From Sphingobacterium faecale (GTDB taxonomy: Bacteria; Bacteroidota; Bacteroidia; Sphingobacteriales; Sphingobacteriaceae): a stretch of DNA of 64,000 bases. The stretch covers positions 186,001 through 250,000 of the forward strand of contig NZ_JAERTY010000008.1 of NCBI RefSeq assembly GCF_016746095.1, read 5' to 3'. The notes beneath the pieces were generated by a model. It did not search any database. It was not told where the DNA came from and worked only from the letters and a program-made list of their open reading frames with translations. How positions within the stretch are numbered: the stretch's first letter is position 1; every line of letters starts with the position of its first letter. Both the position numbers and the translations under genes were made by a program. Of the stretch, positions 51,710 to 59,720 are shown in pieces.

Positions 51710-54700
51710 TTAGAAAGTCAGTGAGATATTAGTACTTATATTTCGAGCAAAAGGATAATCGATACCTCGCTCCACCTGTATAGTAGAAAAATAAAACACA
51801 TTTGACATGTTGATACCTAACATCAATGATTCTATTTTAAATCGTTTGAGTTTTTGAGTATCAAATCGGTATTGTAAGCTCATACTTTGCAACTCAAATA
51901 TGCGTTGATCCATGACAAATCTCGAAGATCCTCTGGTCGAATAACTGTCTGCAAAACCTTTGAAAAATGTTACATCTCCTTCTTTAACCCATCGCTGTTC
52001 TAATACGCGTTTATCAACATTTCTAGAAGAAATGTCTGCTGGGCTTACTTCGACTCTGTCAACCAATGTTTGATTATACATATAGCCCCCCCATTGTACA
52101 CCGAAAGATAGATTTAGTGTCAGATTTTTATATGTCGTAAGAGAACTCATATTACCTCTGAATAATGGCTCCGCCGAACCCAAAAAGACTTTGTCGGAGG
52201 GATTCCATTGATCAGTGATATTACCATCACGATCGATGTAAACTTCTTTTCCGCTACTGGGATCTATGCCCTTAGATCTTACCGCGTAAATACTATTTTG
52301 AGGTCTCCCCTCAAAAAACAAGTTACTTACCTCAACATTCTGATCTCTATACAACTGATTTTGCATTTTGACAGCATCGGAAAGTTGTGTGATTTTGTTT
52401 CTATTGTATGCTAATTTAGTCGATAGCATCCAGGTGAAATTGTTTCTATCATCCTTAACAACAAATCCTGATAATGCAGATTCAAACCCTAGGTTTTGTA
52501 CCTCTCCAACATTGTCCGTGTATGTCGAAAATCCTGTAGCGAGTGGAATGTTCATTGCGGAGAGCAAGTTGCTTGTTTGCTTTTTATACAGATCGAAAGA
52601 TCCTGATAAACGATTATTAAACAGCGCAAATTCCAAACCTCCATTTAATTGATCCGTAATTTGCCATTTTAGATTTTCATTACCTAACCCCATTAGCCTC
52701 GAAGCATTCCAAAGCGCATAGCGTTGATCCGTATAATACTCAAAAGTTGAAAGCGCTTGATACGCCGCAAATTGTTGTGAGCCAGTTTCTCCGATTGAAC
52801 CTCGCAACCGTAATGTGCTTACGGTAGCATTATTTTTTAAAAAGCTCTCATTGTGAAGATTCCAGCCTATACCGGTACTCCAGAACGGAGCAAATTTGTT
52901 ACGACTCCCAAATTGGGATGAGCCATCTATACGTAATGAAGCGTCTATAAACAGTCTGTTGTCATACGTATATGTAGCATTAGAAGTAATCCCTAATCTG
53001 CGGTTTATATCTTCGTTAGCCGTCGGCTTGCCGTTCAATCTATACTGTAAAGCGTTTCCTAAGAATCCTAGACCATCATCGGAAAATCCTTCAGCGCCAA
53101 ATTGATAATTATATGTACTTCTCTGAGCGATAGAATAATCAATAGCAGCATAGATCTGATGCTTTGCTTTAATTAACTTTGAATAACTTAAAGTCAAATT
53201 TGCGTCACCGTTAACATCCTCGCCGGTACCATAGTCATAAGTACCCTTTCTAACACTTCCATCTACGCCTTGATATACTTCGGATAGAAAACTAGAGTGT
53301 TCTGGTGAAAGGAAAATGTCACTGCTGTTCATCCTCTTCGATAAGCCCAATTGTCCTCGAACCATCAGACTTTGGGTTAAATTCCACTCTATTGAAAAGT
53401 TATTTATAATTTCGGTATATTTACTCTGATTTAGATTGTTTAGAGATGCATCATATAGCGGATTACTCAATCGACCTGTTTGATAAAAATCTAAAAAATA
53501 TCTTCGCATTTCCCCATTCTCGTCGTGTATGGATTCATAAGGCTGTGCGTTGGCATACGAGCTCAACGATCCATATTTACTTTCGATTCCTTTGTTAATA
53601 CCGACATTAGTCTGGTTTCTGAACAATAGATTTTTATAGGTGTAAGAAAGAGTTATGGCTCCATTAAAATTGTTTCTTACGGATCCTTTCATAGCCCCAC
53701 TAATATTATTATATCCTAACGTTGTTCCCCAGCGAAACTCTTCTCCACCGCCTTCCAAGCGTAGATTATGTCTTTGACCAATACCGGTTCTTACAGGTTG
53801 GCTCAACCAATCCGTGTTCACCCCTTCCAAGACATTTTTTAACCTTCGCTGATAGAGGTTTTGATAATTTATTTCTGTAGTCGCATTGTTCGCGTTGCTG
53901 TACAGACCGGTCAGTCGCTCTAAATGAAGTTTTCCTTCAGCGTCCAATAATGAATAAGAAGTCAGGTCGGGAGCTTCGATGTTAACTCCTGCTTGATATG
54001 AAATCCGAAGTTTTCCGGGCTTTGGTGCTTTAGTAACAATGACAATCACGCCGTTTGAACCCCTGGATCCATAGATAGCCGTAGCAGCGGCATCCTTTAG
54101 AATATTTATAGATTCTATTTCCTGATCATTATAGTCCATTAGTTTAGTGAGACTAATTTCAAAACCGTCCATAATGATTAATGGTGTGTTGACTTTTTGT
54201 CGTACGCCCTCATTAAATTCCTGTACATTTAGTGGCAACGACGAATTACCACGGATATTAATTTCGGGAAGAGCGTTTGGGTTGCTTCCCAGATTATTAT
54301 TAACTATAATGTTAATCGCAGGATCTATGTTACGTAATGTCTGGATTAGATTTTGTCCTTTGTACAAAGAAAGCTGTTCTTTCGTTATGGTAGAAACGGC
54401 TCCTGTATAGCTTTCGCGAGATTTTTTAAATATACCCGTTACTACAACATCATCAATTTGGGCGACTGCATCTTCCAACGTTATGTTAATGACGATTCGA
54501 TTTCCAATTTGTGTATCTATACTTTTTTTACCCATGTAGCTAAACGTCAGGGTGTATTTTTTTTCGTCTGGTAAATGCATGAAGTAGCTACCGGTAGCGT
54601 CTGTAACTGTGCTAACATTTTGAAGTTCTTTAACACTTATTGTTGCTCCAGAAATGGGTTTACCTTGAGCGTCTGTAACTTTTCCACTTACGATTATTGT

Positions 54701-55096
54701 ACGTTGGGTGTTTGCGGGGCTCGTTCTTTTTTGCGATTTTATAATGAAGACAATATTTTTGTCAATCTGAAATGTATATCCTACAGGAGTTAGAACGGTA
54801 CCTAAAATGGTCTCCAAGGAGGATTGTTGCAGCTTTGATGACACTAAAATCGTTTCATCAATAATTTCCTTGTCATAAGTAAAAGTTACTCCAGTTTTTT
54901 GTTTAAGATCATTCAGTACAGTCCGTAATGTTGATTTCTGGTAGTTAATATCTAATTTTTTCTGGAACTGTGCTGTTGCAGTCAATGTAAATAGCAGGTT
55001 TGTCAATATTATTGCCATAACTGGAACTGAAAATTTGATCAACATTTTTGACGTTAGACCTACTTTTTTATAGGCTATCCATTTTCTATATTTCAT
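51710..55096 (-). CDS. SusC/RagA-family TonB-linked outer-membrane receptor with STN domain (left system)
   Basis: A 1128-residue receptor. The long signal region (about 1-43, LTATAQ) is followed by an STN (secretin/TonB N-terminal) domain at about 45-120, a carboxypeptidase-like CTD at 135-210 (VSGKVTDAQGKPISGATISV), a plug starting near 214 (DDVVVTGIFKKSRESYTGAVSTI) with ILKDAAATAIYGSRGSNGVI, and a barrel ending NISTNISLTF. The STN domain is the contact point for a FecR anti-sigma factor, and sigma/FecR genes lie directly upstream, so the receptor should signal its own induction. Substrate unknown. Full-length and intact, unlike the right-hand SusC. Confidence 0.95.
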   Translation of the reverse strand: MKYRKWIAYKKVGLTSKMLIKFSVPVMAIILTNLLFTLTATAQFQKKLDINYQKSTLRTVLNDLKQKTGVTFTYDKEIIDETILVSSKLQQSSLETILGTVLTPVGYTFQIDKNIVFIIKSQKRTSPANTQRTIIVSGKVTDAQGKPISGATISVKELQNVSTVTDATGSYFMHLPDEKKYTLTFSYMGKKSIDTQIGNRIVINITLEDAVAQIDDVVVTGIFKKSRESYTGAVSTITKEQLSLYKGQNLIQTLRNIDPAINIIVNNNLGSNPNALPEINIRGNSSLPLNVQEFNEGVRQKVNTPLIIMDGFEISLTKLMDYNDQEIESINILKDAAATAIYGSRGSNGVIVIVTKAPKPGKLRISYQAGVNIEAPDLTSYSLLDAEGKLHLERLTGLYSNANNATTEINYQNLYQRRLKNVLEGVNTDWLSQPVRTGIGQRHNLRLEGGGEEFRWGTTLGYNNISGAMKGSVRNNFNGAITLSYTYKNLLFRNQTNVGINKGIESKYGSLSSYANAQPYESIHDENGEMRRYFLDFYQTGRLSNPLYDASLNNLNQSKYTEIINNFSIEWNLTQSLMVRGQLGLSKRMNSSDIFLSPEHSSFLSEVYQGVDGSVRKGTYDYGTGEDVNGDANLTLSYSKLIKAKHQIYAAIDYSIAQRSTYNYQFGAEGFSDDGLGFLGNALQYRLNGKPTANEDINRRLGITSNATYTYDNRLFIDASLRIDGSSQFGSRNKFAPFWSTGIGWNLHNESFLKNNATVSTLRLRGSIGETGSQQFAAYQALSTFEYYTDQRYALWNASRLMGLGNENLKWQITDQLNGGLEFALFNNRLSGSFDLYKKQTSNLLSAMNIPLATGFSTYTDNVGEVQNLGFESALSGFVVKDDRNNFTWMLSTKLAYNRNKITQLSDAVKMQNQLYRDQNVEVSNLFFEGRPQNSIYAVRSKGIDPSSGKEVYIDRDGNITDQWNPSDKVFLGSAEPLFRGNMSSLTTYKNLTLNLSFGVQWGGYMYNQTLVDRVEVSPADISSRNVDKRVLEQRWVKEGDVTFFKGFADSYSTRGSSRFVMDQRIFELQSMSLQYRFDTQKLKRFKIESLMLGINMSNVFYFSTIQVERGIDYPFARNISTNISLTF

Positions 55097-55162
55097 AAAT
55101 TAAAAAGGTTAATGTTAGTTTTTTTACTTCTAATTGCGTTATCCCAAAGGGGATGATCTGTT

Positions 55163-56377
55163 TTATTTCTGTACGGTTATCTTGTTTTCTTTCATTGTTA
55201 TAGTTAATTTGCTTAGTAATCCTAATTTTTCTATTGTGTGAGACAAATTATATCGAGGTATCAATCCTCTATATTTCTTAGTTTTTGAAATGTTATTCCC
55301 TATCTGATAACCTACTCCATACCATTCAGATAACATATCCATAATCTCCTCAAGTGTTTTTTCTTCGATAACAAAATACCCTTCTCTCCAGGCAGAAATA
55401 AGATTGACATCCACATTTTTGACATCGAGTTGGCCGTTCTCTACATTTAAACTTGATTGTTGACCAGGAACCAGTTTCTGTATTTTACCGTTACTAGTTT
55501 CGACTTTCACGGTTCCTGATAATAAAGATGTAACAATATTGTTTTTGTACTCTACTACATTAAATTCAGTACCTAATACGGTTATATCTTGACCTTTTGT
55601 TTTTACTGTGAAAGGACTGTTCTTGTTTTCTGTAACTTTAAAGAAGGCCTCTCCTTGAAGTTGCACAGCTCTGTTTTTGCTTGAAAATTTTACGGGGTAG
55701 TTTAACTCCGAACCTGCATTGAGCCATACTTCGCTCTTATCACTTAGTACAATTTTATAGGTCATACCATTAGGTATTTTCAGCGTAAGCACGTCGGATT
55801 TCTTAATCTTTTCATCTATCTCATTAAGCGAAGTGCCGTCAGAATATTTTATTTCGTCACCGATTATAATACCATCCTGCGTATCGTTAAGGACTACTGA
55901 TTTTCCATTCGCTAATGTCAGCGTTATTTTTTCTGTCTTTTTATCTCTTAATTCATTTTTATCGACTGTTTTTTCTTCTGCTAAAATATTATCTGTCACT
56001 GAAGATGTATATTTTATAAGCCCCCAGATACCTACGCAGGTAAATATAGCAGCGACAGCTCCCCATTTCAGGATGAAATTTTTCCGAAGTCTTTTAATTC
56101 TACTTCTTTGTGGAAGAGATACCTCTCCGGTTTGATGTATGATATTTCGTAGTTTTGATTTTGTGTTGAGACCTATACGATCAACTTCGGATTTTGGTAA
56201 TTTACTTTCTTCATTCTTCTCGAATACGTTTCGTATTAAAAGAGCGATTTCTTGATTTTCAATATCATTTTGATCTTTTGTTACTTTTGCTAGAATATCG
56301 TCAAAATCATTTTTGGAATGTGTATCGTTTAAGAGTTTTTTAAACAATATGGACATGTCTTTTTTACGTTTGCTCAT
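55163..56377 (-). CDS. FecR-like anti-sigma factor (left system)
   Basis: A 404-residue protein. A cytoplasmic anti-sigma region (about 1-100) and a single membrane helix (FILKWGAVAAIFTCVGIWGL, about 104-123) precede the periplasmic FecR domain (TLANGKSVVLNDTQDGI...VWLNAGSELNYPVKF...EAFFKVTENKNSPFTVKT) and a C-terminal STN-interacting domain (WREGYFVIEEKTLEEIMDMLSEWYGV). It relays ligand-bound SusC status to the ECF sigma factor encoded 130 bases upstream. It is paralogous to the 58045 gene, with similar length and domain order. Confidence 0.94.
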   Translation of the reverse strand: MSKRKKDMSILFKKLLNDTHSKNDFDDILAKVTKDQNDIENQEIALLIRNVFEKNEESKLPKSEVDRIGLNTKSKLRNIIHQTGEVSLPQRSRIKRLRKNFILKWGAVAAIFTCVGIWGLIKYTSSVTDNILAEEKTVDKNELRDKKTEKITLTLANGKSVVLNDTQDGIIIGDEIKYSDGTSLNEIDEKIKKSDVLTLKIPNGMTYKIVLSDKSEVWLNAGSELNYPVKFSSKNRAVQLQGEAFFKVTENKNSPFTVKTKGQDITVLGTEFNVVEYKNNIVTSLLSGTVKVETSNGKIQKLVPGQQSSLNVENGQLDVKNVDVNLISAWREGYFVIEEKTLEEIMDMLSEWYGVGYQIGNNISKTKKYRGLIPRYNLSHTIEKLGLLSKLTITMKENKITVQK

Positions 56378-56507
56378 TCGTTCATGAATATTTAATACAT
56401 TTTTTACATATTCTTAATATGTTATATGCTTAAGTGACAAAAAGCAATACCCCTGCTAACTTGTTTTTTTTTTAAGTAGCTGTAAATCAGTTTATTTTTT
56501 TTATGAT

Positions 56508-57137
56508 TTATTTAAGATAGAAAGATATGGATGCTGTAATGAGCAGAATTAGGCCTTCCTGAGAAGAAAAATACTGGCGCAGAAATTTATTCGCTTCGGT
56601 AATATGTTTATTAACAGCAGAGGTTGAGATTCCTAATTGAGCTGCTACCTCATTGTAACTAAGTCCGTCTAGTTTGCAGAGTGTAAAAATACGTTGTCTT
56701 TGTGGGGGTAATAGAGATATAGCTTCTCTTACCAATTTAATATTTTCTTCACGTAAAAGATCTTCCTCCAGATTTGTATAGATGTATTTACTTGCTTGGA
56801 GTATGGAATTTTTCAATCTCTCATCTCTAGCCGCTTTTCTATACATTTCGAGTACTAAGTTTTCAGCAATTTTATTAAGCCAGGGCCTTAGTGGACGATC
56901 TGCATCAATTTGTCCTCGATATTGCCATAGCTTCAAGAATAGCTCCTGTAGTAGCTCTTCTACAAGTTCTGGAGATTTAAGTAATCTAAAAAAAATATGT
57001 GTCAAATTGGTATAATGTCGATCATACAATATTTCAAATGCAGTATAGTCTCCCTGTTGCAATAATACGACTAGCTCTCTTTCAGAGAGCGAATCATTTG
57101 AGGCATTTTGCATTACTGAAGAAGTCTGACCGTTCAT
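56508..57137 (-). CDS. FecI-like ECF sigma-70 factor (left system)
   Basis: A 209-residue sigma factor from ATG 57137; a TTG four codons upstream (57149) is less likely. Region 2 is FEILYDRHYTNLTHIFFRLLKSPELVEELLQELFLKLW and region 4 is LPPQRQRIFTLCKLDGLSYNEVAAQLGISTSAVNKHI, the helix-turn-helix that reads the -35-like element. A hydrophobic C-terminal extension (GLILLITASISFYLK) is shared with the right-hand sigma factor and is common in Bacteroidota FecI-type sigmas. It would activate the susC operon when FecR is relieved. It is divergent from the second sigma gene across about 197 bases. Confidence 0.94.
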   Translation of the reverse strand: MNGQTSSVMQNASNDSLSERELVVLLQQGDYTAFEILYDRHYTNLTHIFFRLLKSPELVEELLQELFLKLWQYRGQIDADRPLRPWLNKIAENLVLEMYRKAARDERLKNSILQASKYIYTNLEEDLLREENIKLVREAISLLPPQRQRIFTLCKLDGLSYNEVAAQLGISTSAVNKHITEANKFLRQYFSSQEGLILLITASISFYLK

Positions 57138-57334
57138 AATTTTTTTCAAATTAAAACAATTTGAGAACTCTTTTCAAAATATTGTTTATTTCTTTTTATA
57201 GTTATCTTCGATTTTCTTTCTCTTAAAGATAAGAGTTATTTGGTATTGTGCTTTTATAGTAGCGTGAATTAAATAAAGATAAAATTTGTTGATTTTGATT
57301 TTTTTAAACAATTTAGCAAGAAATCAACACCCAG

Positions 57335-57940
57335 ATGTCTCAAAGAAATGCCGACGATCAGAAAGAAAGTGAATTGTTAATTCAGCTGAAAGAAGGCGAT
57401 GAGAAAGCATTCAGGGAGATTTATGAACTATATAGTATACCTATTTTAAGGCGGTTGAACTCTCTTCTTAAAGACAGAGAGGTTGCCAAAGAAGTTTTAC
57501 AGGATATTTTCCTGAAATTTTGGGAGAAACGTGTTGAAATTAATATAAATAGATCGCTACGTGCCTATTTATATCAAATCGCCGAAAATCGAGTTGTAGA
57601 TTTTTCTAGAAGAGCTAGATTGGATAGTAAATTTCTAAATCATATTATATATTTAACGACAGAATTACAACGTGATACTGAACAGGCTATCGATTTTAAG
57701 GAAAGTAGTGCGATATTAGATAACGCGATCGACAAACTTCCTCCTCGTAGAAAAGAAGTCTTTAAATTGTGCAAGATTGAAGGTAAAAGCTATGAGGAGG
57801 TAGCTCAACTACTTGGGATATCTATTGGTTCTGTTAATGATCACATGGTTAAGGCTCTCCGTTCTATACGTAAGTATCTCACAGATAACGATGTTCTCCT
57901 CATGTTACTTATAGCAGATATATTCCGTTATCTGAAATAA
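57335..57940 (+). CDS. FecI-like ECF sigma-70 factor (right system)
   Basis: A 201-residue sigma factor: region 2 at FREIYELYSIPILRRLNSLLKDREVAKEVLQDIFLKFW and region 4 at LPPRRKEVFKLCKIEGKSYEEVAQLLGISIGSVNDHM, followed by the short hydrophobic tail NDVLLMLLIADIFRYLK. It diverges in sequence from the left sigma factor, so the two probably recognise different promoters. Its FecR follows 104 bases downstream. ATG 57335 starts a clean N-terminus. It would control the right-hand susC/susD pair, whose SusC is interrupted. Confidence 0.94.
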   Translation: MSQRNADDQKESELLIQLKEGDEKAFREIYELYSIPILRRLNSLLKDREVAKEVLQDIFLKFWEKRVEININRSLRAYLYQIAENRVVDFSRRARLDSKFLNHIIYLTTELQRDTEQAIDFKESSAILDNAIDKLPPRRKEVFKLCKIEGKSYEEVAQLLGISIGSVNDHMVKALRSIRKYLTDNDVLLMLLIADIFRYLK

Positions 57941-58044
57941 AGGTTTCCGCAAAGTCTTGTGAAAAATAAATTTTGTATTTTTTTCCATAAAGAGCATATG
58001 GTCGCTGGTAGTTGTACGTCTTAGCTTATAAATAGACCCATATT

Positions 58045-59217
58045 GTGCAGGAAAAAGAATTAAAAGAATTATTCGAGAAGTATTTGAAAAATACGTGTTC
58101 GGAAGAAGAGGTTAGAATGTACTTTAACTACTTTGATACCGATGCAGAACCCTGTATACGAAAATTTATTAGGGAAGAACTAGAAAAAGACTTAGTTACG
58201 GAGAATTTGGAGGAAGAAGCTCTTTTGGCTGATACTGCCTCGAAGGTCTATAATGATATTGAAATTACACTGAATTTAAAAAAAATATATCGTCCATTTT
58301 ACTCGTTCAAGAGGTTTTGGCTTAGTGTTGGCGCGGTTGCAGCTGTATTTATATTCCTAATTTTAAGTACATATTATATTATCTATGAACAAGAATCGCC
58401 AGCTTTTCATATGCATTCTCAAAATCATAGCGATGATCTTCCTCCTGGGACTTATAGCGCATTATTAACACTGGCTGATGGTCGTAGTATAGATCTTAAA
58501 GATATCGACGGGGGGATTCGCATAGGGGGAGATATCAGCTATGACGATGGAGAGATTATTACGACAGCTACGACAGGTGACCTGAAGTTGACCGTGCCTA
58601 GAGGTGGAACGTATCAACTTACTTTAGAAGATGGAACCCAAGTGTGGCTAAATTCCGATTCAGAATTAATTTACCCGGCTCATTTCGGTACGAATAACCG
58701 TAATGTGGAACTGCGCGGTGAAGCCTATTTTAAAGTTTCTAAAGATCAAAAGCGACCATTTTACGTTGGATCTTCGGATCAGCAGATCAGAGTCATTGGT
58801 ACGGAGTTCAATGTTAACAGTTATCCCGAGAATGTTGATGCCGTCACCACATTAGTGGAAGGGAAGGTACAGATTGTTGATACAAAAACCAATCAAAACA
58901 AGACGTTGGTACCAGGAGAACAAAGTATTGTTGGAGAAAGCAGAATAGAGGTGAATAGGGTTGATGTAGCGCCCGTAATATCTTGGAAGAAAGGACAGTT
59001 TAATTTCGAGAATAAAAATCTAAAGATCATCATGGATGAATTTGCCCGGTGGTACAATATTGAAGTGCAATATCAAGGTGTTATTCCCTCGGTAAATCTG
59101 TATGGAGACATAAACAGAGACGTCAATCTTTCCTTCGCATTGCAAGTTTTGGAGAGTGCTGGGATAAGGTACAAATTGAAGGGAAGGGTTCTAACAATTG
59201 TTGGAAGTAACAAATAA
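58045..59217 (+). CDS. FecR-like anti-sigma factor (right system), GTG start
   Basis: A 390-residue protein starting with GTG at 58045 (QEKELKELFEKYLKN); no ATG lies near the N-terminus before residue 25. The membrane helix is at about 92-112 (WLSVGAVAAVFIFLILSTYY). The FecR core contains LADGRSIDLKDIDGG, QVWLNSDSELIYPAHF, GEAYFKVSKDQKRPFYV, and VIGTEFNVNSYPENVDAVTTLVEGKV. The C-terminal STN-contact domain (KKGQFNFENKNLKIIMDEFARWYNI) is complete. It should regulate the sigma factor upstream in response to the downstream SusC. Confidence 0.93.
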   Translation: MQEKELKELFEKYLKNTCSEEEVRMYFNYFDTDAEPCIRKFIREELEKDLVTENLEEEALLADTASKVYNDIEITLNLKKIYRPFYSFKRFWLSVGAVAAVFIFLILSTYYIIYEQESPAFHMHSQNHSDDLPPGTYSALLTLADGRSIDLKDIDGGIRIGGDISYDDGEIITTATTGDLKLTVPRGGTYQLTLEDGTQVWLNSDSELIYPAHFGTNNRNVELRGEAYFKVSKDQKRPFYVGSSDQQIRVIGTEFNVNSYPENVDAVTTLVEGKVQIVDTKTNQNKTLVPGEQSIVGESRIEVNRVDVAPVISWKKGQFNFENKNLKIIMDEFARWYNIEVQYQGVIPSVNLYGDINRDVNLSFALQVLESAGIRYKLKGRVLTIVGSNK

Positions 59218-59336
59218 ATAATATGTAATAACTAAAAATAATTATGACGTGTGATGCTAGCGTCTTTAAAAAAAGGGAATGATTACCCTTAATTAGCTAC
59301 TGATCAATTGATGTTAAACTAACCAAAGCTTAATTA

Positions 59337-59708
59337 ATGAATTCAAATTATTGTAAACTAAAGGTGAGAACATTTTTAGTGTTTTTTTTAGCATGTATCA
59401 TGCAGTTAAATGCGAAGACCTTTTCGCAGACTATCACACTTAAGGCAAAAGACATGGCTTTTTTAGATGTGCTAGATGTCGTCAGAAAACAAAGTGGCTT
59501 TACAGTCACTGGTGATCGTAATTTACTGTTAAAGGGAAATCCAGTAACTGTAAATGTCAAAGATTTGCCGTTAGCTAGTTTTCTGAATCTTTTAATGAAA
59601 GAACAGCCGTTTACTTCGGAAGTTCAAAATAGAAGTATTATCATAAAGAAGGCGAAGAATAGTAACCAAAACCCAGTCAAGCTCTTAAAACCGTATAGCG
59701 AGTCGTAG
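59337..59708 (+). CDS. SusC N-terminal fragment (signal peptide plus STN domain), cut by in-frame TAG
   Basis: A 123-residue product: signal peptide (about 1-31, NAKTFSQ) and a full STN domain (ITLKAKDMAFLDVLDVVRKQSGFTVTGD...FTSEVQNRSIIIKK). It ends at TAG 59706-59708. The same frame then continues without interruption as the rest of a SusC (59721-62636); the codons between read EGIV. In an intact gene this join would read roughly ES-x-EGIVVKGKV, a normal STN-to-CTD link. A one-base CAG-to-TAG change is the simplest explanation. If real, the isolated STN fragment could still reach FecR but could not transport anything. Confidence 0.75.
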   Translation: MNSNYCKLKVRTFLVFFLACIMQLNAKTFSQTITLKAKDMAFLDVLDVVRKQSGFTVTGDRNLLLKGNPVTVNVKDLPLASFLNLLMKEQPFTSEVQNRSIIIKKAKNSNQNPVKLLKPYSES

Positions 59709-59720
59709 GAAGGAATAGTT

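Noticed and set aside
33299..59708. Possible TAG recoding (reassigned amber codon) suggested by two in-frame TAGs
   Set aside because: Several intact genes (cinA, ybaB, integrase) end normally at TAG, and the GNAT copy has further decay, so simple nonsense mutations are more likely.
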